Positions 50,768 to 59,255 of a stretch of DNA of 64,000 nt are shown piece after piece (within the stretch, counting starts at the first letter, position 1; every line of letters starts with the position of its first letter). The notes under the pieces were generated by a model. The model worked only from the letters and a program-made list of their open reading frames with translations. It had not been told where the DNA came from and ran no database searches. This DNA is from Cupriavidus sp. IDO (GTDB lineage Bacteria > Pseudomonadota > Gammaproteobacteria > Burkholderiales > Burkholderiaceae): NCBI RefSeq assembly GCF_000812465.1, contig NZ_JWMA01000027.1, positions 1 through 64,000 on the forward strand, written 5' to 3'. The position numbers were made by a program, and so were the translations under genes.

Positions 50768-52909
50768 ATGAATGGCACGTACAACCCGCTGCTGGTATTT
50801 CTGTCGCTGATCGTGGCGTCGCTGGCTTCGTATACCGCGCTGGAGCTGGCGAGCCGGATATTCCAGTTGTCGTCGCGCTGGCAGCAGATGCCCTGGCTGG
50901 TCGGCGGCGCGGTGGTGATGGGCATCGGCATCTGGTCGATGCACTTTATCGGCATGATGGCCTTTTCGCTGCCTGTGCCGCTCGGCTACGATCTGGCCAC
51001 GACGGCGATATCGATGCTGATTGCCAGCGTGGTGTCCTTCCTGGCCCTCGCGCTGGTCACGCGCGGTCATCTTTCCGCGATGCGGATCGCCGTGGGCGGC
51101 ACGCTCATGGGTCTGGGCATCGCGGCGATGCACTACGTTGGCATGGCGGCCATGGAGATGTCGCCGCCGGTGCGCTACAGCGCCTGGATCGTGGCAACAT
51201 CGGTCGGCATTGCGATTGCGGCTTCCAGCGCAGCGCTTTGGATTGCATTCACGCTGCGCGGCGCCTCGGACGAGCAGCATATCGTGCCCAAGCGGCTCGG
51301 CTCGGCGCTGGTCATGGGGCTGGCGATCACCGGCATGCACTACACCGGCATGAGCGCGGCGGATTTCGCCCCCGGCAGCGTCTGCCTGTCGGTCAACAAG
51401 CTCGATCCCAACTGGCTGGCCATGATCGTCTCGGCAGCCTCGCTGGTCCTGCTGACGGGTACGCTGTTGTTCCTTGGCTGGCATGCCAGCAGCCTGGCGA
51501 ACTCCCTGCGCCGCGCCAATCACCGGCTGCAGCACCTGGGCACGCACGATGCGCTGACCAACCTGCCCAACCGCCTGCTGCTGGCCGGGCAGGTCGGCGA
51601 GGCAATCCGTACCTTCAGGCGCGGCGAGGGCGTGTTCGCCGTGCTGTTCGTCGACCTGGACGGATTCAAGACCATCAACGACTCGCTCGGGCATGCAGTT
51701 GGCGATGAACTGCTCAAGACGTGTGCGGAACGGCTCAACGCCAGCGTACGCAGGAACGATGTGGTGGCGCGTGTGGGCGGTGACGAGTTCGTGATCCTGC
51801 TGCGCGATCTTTCTGAGGCCGCCAACGCGGCGACCGTTGCCGCCAGCCTGTTGCGGATGCTTTGCCAGGAGGCGATCCTGCATGGCGTGCGGCTCAGGGT
51901 GAGCGCGAGTATCGGCATTGCCTTGTACCCGCGCGACGGCACCGATACCGAGGCGCTGCTGCATAGCGCGGACGCCGCCATGTACGACGCCAAGCAGGGT
52001 GGCCGCAACACTTACCGCTTCTTCGAACCCGGCATGCACGCCAATGCCATCCGCACCCTGACGCTGCAGCGCGACCTGCAGCGGGCGCTGGAGGAGGGGC
52101 ATCTGAGCATCGTGTTCCAGCCCAAGTTCTGCATGGGCCGGCAGGCGCTGACCGGGGCCGAGGCGCTGATCCGCTGGCATCACCCGGAGATCGGCGATAT
52201 CCCGCCGCTGGAGTTCATTCCCATTGCCGAGCGTTCCGGGCAGATCATCCAGATCGGCGAATGGGTCATCCGCGAAGTCTGCCGCTGGATTGCGCAATGG
52301 GAGTCGCAGGGGCTGCCCCGTGTGCAGATTTCCATCAACCTGTCGCCGGTGCAGTTCAACGTGCCTGACCTGGTAGAGCGCATCGACGCCATCGTGCGCG
52401 CGGCCGGCGTGGAGCCGGCACACATGATGTTCGAGATCACCGAGTCCGTTGCCATGCAGAATGCCGAGAAGTCGGCCGAGACCATCCGCAGGTTCCACGC
52501 CAGCGGGTACGAGATGGCGATCGATGACTTCGGCACGGGATATTCCAGCCTGGCCTACCTGCAACGCTTCCAGGTCCGGCAGATCAAGGTGGACCGGTAC
52601 TTCACCCAGGAACTGGACCTGCACGAGGCCGAGGGCGAAGCGCTGCTGTCGGCCATCGTCACGCTGTCCCACGCGTTGCATATGAATGTGATTGCCGAGG
52701 GCGTGGAGACGGACACCCAGATGAGCAAGCTGGCGGCGCTGGGTTGCGATGAGGTGCAGGGCTTCCTGCTGGCAAGACCACTGGCCGGCGCGGTATTCGA
52801 GGACTTCCTGCGCGGCGGGGCGGAGGCGCGTGTGGATCGCGCGGCACTGGCCGTATTGCCGGCGTCTACATCGGGCGAGGCTTTCATCTATAGCGCCGCG
52901 GCGACGTAG
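50768..52909 (+). CDS. MHYT-GGDEF-EAL cyclic-di-GMP signalling protein
   Basis: 713 residues. Seven TM segments hold the three MHYT motifs (MHFIGM, MHYVGM and MHYTGM), proposed to bind copper and sense oxygen, CO or NO. The GGDEF domain keeps its active site (RVGGDEFVIL), with LPNRLLLAGQVGEAI before it. The EAL domain keeps EALIRWHHPEIGDIPP, and IDDFGTGYSSLAYLQR and the terminal EGVETDTQMSKLAALGCDEV-QGFLLARP. Both the synthase and the phosphodiesterase look competent. The start at 50768 has gggagag 8 bases upstream. It stands alone. Confidence 0.92.
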   Translation: MNGTYNPLLVFLSLIVASLASYTALELASRIFQLSSRWQQMPWLVGGAVVMGIGIWSMHFIGMMAFSLPVPLGYDLATTAISMLIASVVSFLALALVTRGHLSAMRIAVGGTLMGLGIAAMHYVGMAAMEMSPPVRYSAWIVATSVGIAIAASSAALWIAFTLRGASDEQHIVPKRLGSALVMGLAITGMHYTGMSAADFAPGSVCLSVNKLDPNWLAMIVSAASLVLLTGTLLFLGWHASSLANSLRRANHRLQHLGTHDALTNLPNRLLLAGQVGEAIRTFRRGEGVFAVLFVDLDGFKTINDSLGHAVGDELLKTCAERLNASVRRNDVVARVGGDEFVILLRDLSEAANAATVAASLLRMLCQEAILHGVRLRVSASIGIALYPRDGTDTEALLHSADAAMYDAKQGGRNTYRFFEPGMHANAIRTLTLQRDLQRALEEGHLSIVFQPKFCMGRQALTGAEALIRWHHPEIGDIPPLEFIPIAERSGQIIQIGEWVIREVCRWIAQWESQGLPRVQISINLSPVQFNVPDLVERIDAIVRAAGVEPAHMMFEITESVAMQNAEKSAETIRRFHASGYEMAIDDFGTGYSSLAYLQRFQVRQIKVDRYFTQELDLHEAEGEALLSAIVTLSHALHMNVIAEGVETDTQMSKLAALGCDEVQGFLLARPLAGAVFEDFLRGGAEARVDRAALAVLPASTSGEAFIYSAAAT

Positions 52910-53042
52910 CGCCTCCGTAGCCCCGGCCGCATCATGCTGCGGCGGCTGCCTCACCATGGACGTAATCTGCCGCAACACAATTAATACTTCGAAATCCGAT
53001 AGCGCCTCCACAATCAGGGCATCGCAAAAAGATCGATGCACC

Positions 53043-53411
53043 ATGAACCCTCGAATCCTCCTCCGGGGCCTGCTGGCACCTGCCGCCGCCCTGATGATTG
53101 CCCCTGCCGCTTTTGGACAGGGCGCACCCGCCACCGACGAGAGTGCCGAGGCGTTGCGCAATATCCAGAGCAATTTCGCCCGCATGACGCCGCCGCCTCG
53201 CTCGGTCGACTCCATCAACCAGGAACTGCGGCAGGGCGAAGTGAAGAGCCAGTCGGCGTCCGCGGGGCGCCACGGCGGCCGGGGGCGGGGCAGGCAACAG
53301 CAAGCCGGCAACCCGTCCGCCGACAGTGCCAAGGGGGCAGTTGATCCCGGGCAGGCCGCGCCCGCAGTGGCCACCCCATCCACCGACCAGACCGGGCCTG
53401 CCGCGCCTTAG
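53043..53411 (+). CDS. Secreted low-complexity protein
   Basis: 122 residues. A signal peptide of about 25 residues (LLAPAAALMIAPAAFGQGA) precedes a polar, disordered mature chain with RSVDSINQELRQGEVKSQ and a glycine/arginine patch (GRHGGRGRGRQQQ), then an alanine/proline tail. No cysteines or domains recognised. A weak ribosome site precedes 53043, so the exact start is less certain. No partner gene on the same strand within 130 bases. Function unknown. Confidence 0.5.
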   Translation: MNPRILLRGLLAPAAALMIAPAAFGQGAPATDESAEALRNIQSNFARMTPPPRSVDSINQELRQGEVKSQSASAGRHGGRGRGRQQQAGNPSADSAKGAVDPGQAAPAVATPSTDQTGPAAP

Positions 53412-53531
53412 GGGTGCCGTAGCGTATCTGCCTGATTTTGTTATGGGTCATCCTACAACGGGAGCGAAGGGAACTAGGGCGACTTATGGGGCGGAAAGCG
53501 GGTAGTAAGCGATATATAAGGCGCTTTACTA

Positions 53532-53565
53532 GGCGAAATTCGCCGGATTTATCTAGCTTATCTAG
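53532..53565. promoter_or_regulatory. Palindrome and direct repeats upstream of the MFS/garD genes
   Basis: ggcgaa-a-ttcgcc (53532-53544) is a perfect 13-bp palindrome; two copies of ttatctag follow at 53549-53556 and 53558-53565. They lie about 100-130 bases before the MFS start and are the likely operator of the galactarate operon. No dedicated regulator is adjacent. The rest of the 53412-53662 gap shows nothing else. Confidence 0.45.
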
Positions 53566-53662
53566 GGAAATCCCGAGCCTCCGTAAAAAGCCGAAGGTAT
53601 AGAATGTCATCAGACAACGTAACACTGATGGGGCCGCGCCACTGTCAGGTTCTGGAGATGAC

Positions 53663-55021
53663 ATGGCAGTTACCGCGACAGCGCGCCAGGATGTGGCCGC
53701 CTCCAAAACAGGCAAGACCCGATATGCAATCCTGCTCCTGATATTCATCGTCACGACGATCAACTACGCGGACCGGGCAACGCTTTCCATCACCGGCCCG
53801 GCCATGCGCGAAGCATTCGGCTTCGATGCCATCCAGATGGGCATCATCTTCTCCGCATTCAGTTGGGCCTATGTGATGGCCCAGGTGCCGGGCGGCTGGC
53901 TGCTTGACCGCTTTGGCGCGCGCCGCGTCAATGCGGCCAGCATCTTCCTGTGGTCGCTGTTTACCTTGCTGCAGGGCAGCCTGGGCACGTTCTCCTCGGT
54001 GGGCGCCGCGATGGTGGCCTTGTTCGCCTTGCGCTTTGCCGTCGGCCTGGCCGAATCACCGGCGTTCCCGGCAAATGCCAAGGTCGTGGCCAGCTGGTTC
54101 CCGACCACCGAGCGCGGCACTGCGTCGGCAATCTTCAACTCGGCCCAGTACTTCGCCGCGGTGGCCTTCACGCCGCTGATGGCCTGGGTGACGCACGCGA
54201 TGGGATGGCATCACGTGTATATCTGGATGGGCATGCTTGGCATGCTGCTCGCCTTCATGTGGCTGAAGGTCGTGCAAAGTCCTGCCAGGCACCGCGGCGT
54301 GAGCCGTGCCGAGCTGGAATACATCGAGCAGGGCGGCGGCCTTATCCACATGGGCGAAGGCGAAGAAGCGCAGGCGCAGCGCAAGGATGCCGGCATCAAC
54401 TGGAGCCAGGTCAGGCAACTGCTACGCAGCCGCATGCTGATCGGGGTGTATCTCGGCCAGTACTGCATCAACGTCCTGACGTATTTCTTCCTGACGTGGT
54501 TCCCGGTCTACCTGGTGCAGGCACGCGGCATGTCTATCCTGAAGGCGGGGTTCGTGGTTTCGCTGCCCGCGATCTGCGGCTTCCTGGGCGGGATCCTCGG
54601 TGGCCGACTGTCGGATGTCCTGATCAAGCGCGGATATTCGCTCACGTTGGCGCGCAAGACGCCGATCGTGCTGGGCATGCTGATGTCGATCACAATGGTT
54701 GCGTGCAACTACGTCGACAACGAATGGGTGGTGGTCGGCCTGATGGCGCTGGCCTTCTTCGGCAAGGGCATCGGCGCGCTCGGATGGGCGGTGATCGCGG
54801 ATACGGCGCCGAAGGAAGCTATCGGCCTGGCCGGCAGTATCTTCAATATGTTCGGCAACATCGCGGGGATCGTGACGCCGCTGGTGATCGGCTACATCCT
54901 CAGCGTGACCGGTTCCTTCAATGGCGCGCTGGTGTTCGTCGGCGTGAATGCGCTGGTGACAGTGTTCTGCTATCTGGTTATCGTGAAAGACATCAAGCGG
55001 GTCGAGCTGCAGCCGGCGTAA
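53663..55021 (+). CDS. MFS sugar-acid transporter (GarP/GudP-like)
   Basis: 452 residues, 12 TM segments of the anion:cation symporter branch. INYADRATLSITGPAMREAF and SWAYVMAQVPGGWLLDRFGA are the GudP/GarP/ExuT-type N-terminal motifs; the second half has QYCINVLTYFFLTWFPVYLV. Members import galactarate, glucarate or galactonate. ggagatg precedes the start at 53663. It is 45 bases upstream of galactarate dehydratase, with which it must form an operon. Confidence 0.88.
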   Translation: MAVTATARQDVAASKTGKTRYAILLLIFIVTTINYADRATLSITGPAMREAFGFDAIQMGIIFSAFSWAYVMAQVPGGWLLDRFGARRVNAASIFLWSLFTLLQGSLGTFSSVGAAMVALFALRFAVGLAESPAFPANAKVVASWFPTTERGTASAIFNSAQYFAAVAFTPLMAWVTHAMGWHHVYIWMGMLGMLLAFMWLKVVQSPARHRGVSRAELEYIEQGGGLIHMGEGEEAQAQRKDAGINWSQVRQLLRSRMLIGVYLGQYCINVLTYFFLTWFPVYLVQARGMSILKAGFVVSLPAICGFLGGILGGRLSDVLIKRGYSLTLARKTPIVLGMLMSITMVACNYVDNEWVVVGLMALAFFGKGIGALGWAVIADTAPKEAIGLAGSIFNMFGNIAGIVTPLVIGYILSVTGSFNGALVFVGVNALVTVFCYLVIVKDIKRVELQPA

Positions 55022-55066
55022 GCGCCGTGCACGCTGCAGGTCCCGTGAGCTTCGGAGCAAGGAAAG

Positions 55067-56647
55067 ATGAATGAAGTGAAACACGCACAGCCGCAAGCGC
55101 AACAGGCGCCGGCGCGTCCGCTGTACATCACGATGCATGAGAACGACAACGTCGCCATCGTGGCCAACGACGGCGGCCTGCCCGCCGGGGCGACGTTCTC
55201 CAGCGGCCTGACGCTGGTCGAGGCGGTGCCCCAGGGCCACAAGGTCGCGCTGGCCGACCTGCGCGAGGGCGATCCGGTGATCCGCTACAACGTGGTCATC
55301 GGCTATGCGCTCAAGGACCTGCCCCGGGGGAGCTGGGTCAACGAGCGCGTCATCCGGATGCCCGCGGCGCCGGAGCTGGACAGCCTGCCGGTCTGCACCC
55401 GGGTGCCTGCGCAGCTGCCACCGCTGGATGGCTACACCTTCGAGGGCTACCGCAATGCGGACGGCTCGGTCGGCACGCGCAACATCCTCGCCATCACCAC
55501 CACGGTGCAGTGCGTGGAGGGCGTGGTCGAATTCGCCGTGCGGCGCATCAAGGACGAACTGCTGCCCAGGTATCCGAACGTCGACGACGTCGTGGGCCTT
55601 GAGCACACCTATGGCTGTGGCGTGGCGATCGACGCGCCGGATGCCAACATCCCGATCCGCACCATCCGTAATATCGCGCTGAATCCCAACTTCGGCGGCG
55701 AAGTGATGATCGTCAGCCTCGGCTGCGAAAAGCTGCAGCCCACGCGGCTGATCGGTGCGGGAACCATTCCGATCCAGAAGGAAGGCGAGCCGGACGTGGT
55801 CTGCCTGCAGGATGAACAGCACGTCGGTTTTGCCTCGATGATCGATTCGATCATGACCACGGCGGAAAGGCACCTCGAGCGCCTGAACGCCCGCAAGCGG
55901 GAAACCTGCCCGGCCGCCGACCTGGTGGTCGGCATGCAGTGCGGCGGCAGCGATGCCTTCTCCGGCGTGACGGCGAACCCGGCCGTGGGTTTTGCCACCG
56001 ACCTGCTGGTTCGCGCGGGCGCCACCGTGATGTTCTCGGAAGTGACCGAAGTGCGCGACGGCATCGACCAGCTCACGGCACGGGCGGCAACGCCCGAGGT
56101 GGCCGAGGCGCTGGTAAAGCAGATGGCCTGGTATGACCAGTACCTCGAAAAGGGCGAGGTGGACCGCAGCGCCAATACCACGCCGGGCAACAAGAAGGGC
56201 GGCCTGTCGAACATCGTGGAGAAGGCGATGGGTTCGATCGTGAAGTCCGGTACCGGCCCCATCCATGGCGTCAGTGGCCCCGGCGAGAAGGTGACGCAGA
56301 AGGGCCTGATCTATGCCGCGACGCCCGCGGGCGATTTCGTCTGCGGCACGCTGCAGCTGGCCGCCGGCATCAACATGCACGTGTTCACGACGGGCCGCGG
56401 CACGCCTTACGGCCTGGCCGAAGTGCCGGTAATCAAGGTGTCCACCCGCAACGACCTGGCCCGCCGCTGGCACGACCTGATGGATGTCAACGCTGGGCGC
56501 ATCGCGACCGGCGAGGCGACCATCGAGGATATCGGCTGGGAGCTGTTCCACACCATCCTTGCGGTGGCGAGCGGCAAGAAGTCGTGGGCGGAGCACTGGA
56601 AGATCAAGAACGCCCTGGTGCTGTTCAATCCGGCGCCGGTGACCTGA
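55067..56647 (+). CDS. garD: Galactarate dehydratase
   Basis: 526 residues, UxaA/GarD family. The N-terminal SAF-like part contains [20 protein letters not shown]; the body has [76 protein letters not shown] and the terminal [20 protein letters not shown]. Length is that of GarD (523 in E. coli). It dehydrates galactarate to 5-keto-4-deoxy-glucarate. aagga lies before the start at 55067. The aldolase GarL is not in the window. Confidence 0.92.
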   Translation: MNEVKHAQPQAQQAPARPLYITMHENDNVAIVANDGGLPAGATFSSGLTLVEAVPQGHKVALADLREGDPVIRYNVVIGYALKDLPRGSWVNERVIRMPAAPELDSLPVCTRVPAQLPPLDGYTFEGYRNADGSVGTRNILAITTTVQCVEGVVEFAVRRIKDELLPRYPNVDDVVGLEHTYGCGVAIDAPDANIPIRTIRNIALNPNFGGEVMIVSLGCEKLQPTRLIGAGTIPIQKEGEPDVVCLQDEQHVGFASMIDSIMTTAERHLERLNARKRETCPAADLVVGMQCGGSDAFSGVTANPAVGFATDLLVRAGATVMFSEVTEVRDGIDQLTARAATPEVAEALVKQMAWYDQYLEKGEVDRSANTTPGNKKGGLSNIVEKAMGSIVKSGTGPIHGVSGPGEKVTQKGLIYAATPAGDFVCGTLQLAAGINMHVFTTGRGTPYGLAEVPVIKVSTRNDLARRWHDLMDVNAGRIATGEATIEDIGWELFHTILAVASGKKSWAEHWKIKNALVLFNPAPVT

Positions 56648-56897
56648 GCGGATCGCCGCGGTTGGGGAAGGCGAGGAGGTGGTGGTCGAGGTGTCAGCTT
56701 AAGTTTTTCGCTGGGCAGGTTATTTGTCTTTATTGCGCTCAATCCAGCGAATAACTTTATTTTTTGTAGTGCTCAACGCACCGAGCGCTTGCGAGGGCTA
56801 CCTCCTGGCTCCCGGAAGATCCTCCTCGCGCAGCGTGCAGGTCGCGCGGGCATTAAGCGGCGGTCGGGAAGCAGCGGCTTTACCGCCAGTTAGCCGT

Positions 56898-57812
56898 TCA
56901 ACCAGGCGTCTTAACCAGATGCTCGACGAGAAGGGCCGCTGAGCCCGACAGGGCGCGGGAGGCGCTCGTGGCAATCAGCAGTCTTCGCTCTGCCCAGCTA
57001 TCCACGAGCCGGATAGCTTTCAAGCCCAGGGGCTCGAGCTTTCGAAAGCATGCTCCGAGGGGGAGTACGCCAATCCCCAGATTCGAAGCAATCATTTCGG
57101 ACATGGCATCAAAGCTTCGAACTTGAACGCGCAGCCGCAAAGGGAAGCCTATGTCATGCGCCGCAGTCGAGATGGTGTTGAGCAGTGAGCTTCCGCGATT
57201 CAGGCCCACGAAGTCATAAGAAAGACAGCTTCGGAATTCGATTTCGTCTACTTCGCCCAAAGGGTGAGTCTTTGAGCAAAGTACGACTAGGCGGTCGGTC
57301 TGATAGGGAAGCACATTCAGGCCGTGCGTCGGCGCGCCTTCGACGAATATGCCTACGTCGGCCATCCCTTCCACCACCGCGCGGACTATGTCACCGCTGA
57401 GTTGCTCCTCGACCTCGACACGTGTATCGGGGTAAAGGTGCAAGAAGCTCTCAAGTGCAGAAGGCAGAAATTCAACCAAGGCGGACATGTTCGCCCACAG
57501 CCGAACATGTCCCCGAGAGCCATTCGAGTACTCGCTGAGCTCATTGCTAAAAAGCTCGAACCCCTGGAAAAGGCGCATCGCGTGCTGAAGCGCAACGTGA
57601 CCAGCAGGCGTCAGCCGAATGCCGTGGACAGTCCTCTCCATGAGTACTGCCCTCGAAGCGGCTTCAAAGTCAGAAATCCGCCTGCTTGCGGCTGAAAGTG
57701 CCAGGTTACACCGCTCCGCGCCCTTGGTAATGCTGCCCGTCTGCGCCACCGCGCAGAACAGGCGGAGTGTGACGAAATCAACACGTGCGGGATTGATGAG
57801 TTCCGGTGACAT
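56898..57812 (-). CDS. LysR-family transcriptional regulator
   Basis: 304 residues. N-terminal LysR helix-turn-helix (FVTLRLFCAVAQTGSITKGA, NLALSAASRRISDFE, LLERTVHGIRLTPAG-like), then a substrate-binding-type effector domain (LWANMSALVEFLPSALESFL, DVGIFVEGAPTHGL). It is divergent from the five-gene operon at 57948 across a gap that contains two LysR-type sites. ATG at 57812 preferred over GTG at 57818; the ribosome site is weak. It likely controls that operon and itself. Confidence 0.9.
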   Translation of the reverse strand: MSPELINPARVDFVTLRLFCAVAQTGSITKGAERCNLALSAASRRISDFEAASRAVLMERTVHGIRLTPAGHVALQHAMRLFQGFELFSNELSEYSNGSRGHVRLWANMSALVEFLPSALESFLHLYPDTRVEVEEQLSGDIVRAVVEGMADVGIFVEGAPTHGLNVLPYQTDRLVVLCSKTHPLGEVDEIEFRSCLSYDFVGLNRGSSLLNTISTAAHDIGFPLRLRVQVRSFDAMSEMIASNLGIGVLPLGACFRKLEPLGLKAIRLVDSWAERRLLIATSASRALSGSAALLVEHLVKTPG

Positions 57813-57845
57813 AGCCACATCTTAGCAAGTCCCGTCAGGTCGCGG

Positions 57846-57862
57846 CTTCGCAAAATGCGAAG
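57846..57862. promoter_or_regulatory. LysR-type binding site, primary
   Basis: cttcgc-aaaat-gcgaag is a perfect 17-bp inverted repeat with a T-N11-A core. A second, imperfect copy (ttcgcaaaattgcaa) is at 57920-57934, 73 bases on, just before the operon start. Recognition and activation sites are often spaced this way in LysR control regions, though usually closer. Confidence 0.65.
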
Positions 57863-57947
57863 GATGTGTGCGAAATTAAGAATTCCACCCGTGCTTTCTG
57901 CGCGCATACATTCGGGTCATTCGCAAAATTGCAAGAAGGAGACGCTG

Positions 57948-58331
57948 GTGATTCATCACTTGGACCATCTTGTCTTGACGACCAGCAACGAGGAAGCGTG
58001 TGTCGACTTCTACGTTGGGCTGCTCGGAATGACCCTCGAGACATTCGGCGAAGGCCGCAAAGCCTTCAAGTTCGGCGAGCAGAAAATCAATCTGCATGTG
58101 AAGGGCAAGGAGTTTGAGCCGAAAGCCCATCTGCCTGTACCGGGCGCTCTGGACCTCTGCTTCATTGCGGCGATTCCGCTGGATGAAGTCATCGCGCGAC
58201 TTAATGGCCGTGGCGTTCACATCATCGAGGGGCCGGTCGCTCGCACCGGCGCCAGCTACCGCATTCGTTCGATTTACCTGCGCGACCCCGACCTGAATCT
58301 GATTGAAATCTCCGAGAGGGTCGACGCATGA
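57948..58331 (+). CDS. VOC-family (glyoxalase-like) protein
   Basis: 127 residues from a GTG at 57948 with aaggag upstream. IHHLDHLVLTTSNEEACVDF starts the paired beta-alpha-beta units; metal ligands are likely His3 or His4, the Glu/His of the second unit and the terminal Glu of LRDPDLNLIEIS. Length fits one VOC chain that dimerises. Members near sugar-acid genes may isomerise or cleave a keto-acid. First gene of the operon; its stop overlaps the next start in ATGA. Confidence 0.85.
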   Translation: MIHHLDHLVLTTSNEEACVDFYVGLLGMTLETFGEGRKAFKFGEQKINLHVKGKEFEPKAHLPVPGALDLCFIAAIPLDEVIARLNGRGVHIIEGPVARTGASYRIRSIYLRDPDLNLIEISERVDA

Positions 58332-59254
58332 CCGCCGCAAAATCCGACCGCACCATCGTGGGCTTCGTTGGCCTTGGCCAGATGGGCAAGCGGATGGCGC
58401 TCAATCTGATTCACGCTGACACGGACCTGCGCGTCACGTCGAAGGTAGAGGACGCCTATCCCGAAATGCAGGCAGCCGGCGCCACGACGTCCGACTCTCT
58501 GGCTGGCCTGGCAGACGCCCAAATTGTGTTTCTGAGTCTGCCGGGTACCGCTGCAGTGATAGACGTGCTGTTTGGTGACGGCGGGCTGACAAGCCTGCTT
58601 CGTCCTGGCTCCATCGTTGTCGATACCAGCACCATGGAGCATGGCGCCACGCTGAATATTCATTCGCGTCTGGCCACGGCCAATCTCGCGTTTTTGGATG
58701 CTCCGGTGTCGGGAATGCAATCGCGCGCGGAAGCCGGCACGCTCACCGTCATGTGTGGCGGCGCGAAGGAGACGTTCGAGACGGTGAGGCCATGGCTTGA
58801 GCGCATGGGCAACAACATCCTCTTCATGGGAGACGCCGGCAGTGGACAGCTGACGAAGCTCGTGAACCAGCTGCTCTTTGACATCAACTGCGCGGCGCTT
58901 GCAGAGATTCTGCCGATGGCGCGGCGAATGGGGCTTGATGCGGAGAAGATTGCGTCGGTCATCAACAGTGGAACGGGACGCAGCTATGCGTCGGAGTTCT
59001 TCCTCCCTCGCATCCTGGCGCGCCACTTCAGCGATGGCTATCCGCTCCAGGCCGCTTACAAGGACCTGGTCAGCGCCGCCGAGCTAGGCGCTCGCCATTG
59101 CATCCCCATGCCGGTGCTTGCAGCCGCTACCGCCACCTATCAGATGAGCCTTCTGGCGGGCCACGGTGCCAGCGACAAGGGTTCGATGACTCGATTCTTT
59201 GAAGACATGCTAGCCGTGCAGTTCAGCGCCGCAGCACCCCGCACGGAGAAGTAA
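58328..59254 (+). CDS. Beta-hydroxyacid dehydrogenase (NAD(P)-dependent)
   Basis: 308 residues, 3-hydroxyisobutyrate dehydrogenase family. VGFVGLGQMGKRMALNLIHA near residue 11 is the Rossmann motif; DAPVSGMQSRAEAGTLTVMC is the substrate motif, and GSGQLTKLVNQLLFDINCAA carries the catalytic lysine. It is clearly a different lineage from glxR at 18943. Oxidation or reduction of a hydroxy-acid derived from a sugar acid is expected. Begins in the ATGA overlap, 1 base separates it from the dehydratase gene. Confidence 0.88.
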   Translation: MTAAKSDRTIVGFVGLGQMGKRMALNLIHADTDLRVTSKVEDAYPEMQAAGATTSDSLAGLADAQIVFLSLPGTAAVIDVLFGDGGLTSLLRPGSIVVDTSTMEHGATLNIHSRLATANLAFLDAPVSGMQSRAEAGTLTVMCGGAKETFETVRPWLERMGNNILFMGDAGSGQLTKLVNQLLFDINCAALAEILPMARRMGLDAEKIASVINSGTGRSYASEFFLPRILARHFSDGYPLQAAYKDLVSAAELGARHCIPMPVLAAATATYQMSLLAGHGASDKGSMTRFFEDMLAVQFSAAAPRTEK

Positions 59255-59255
59255 C

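Noticed and set aside
54422..56596. 724-codon minus-strand frame opposite the MFS transporter and garD genes
   Set aside because: His/Arg/Asp-rich shadow; both opposite genes have full family motifs and ribosome sites.
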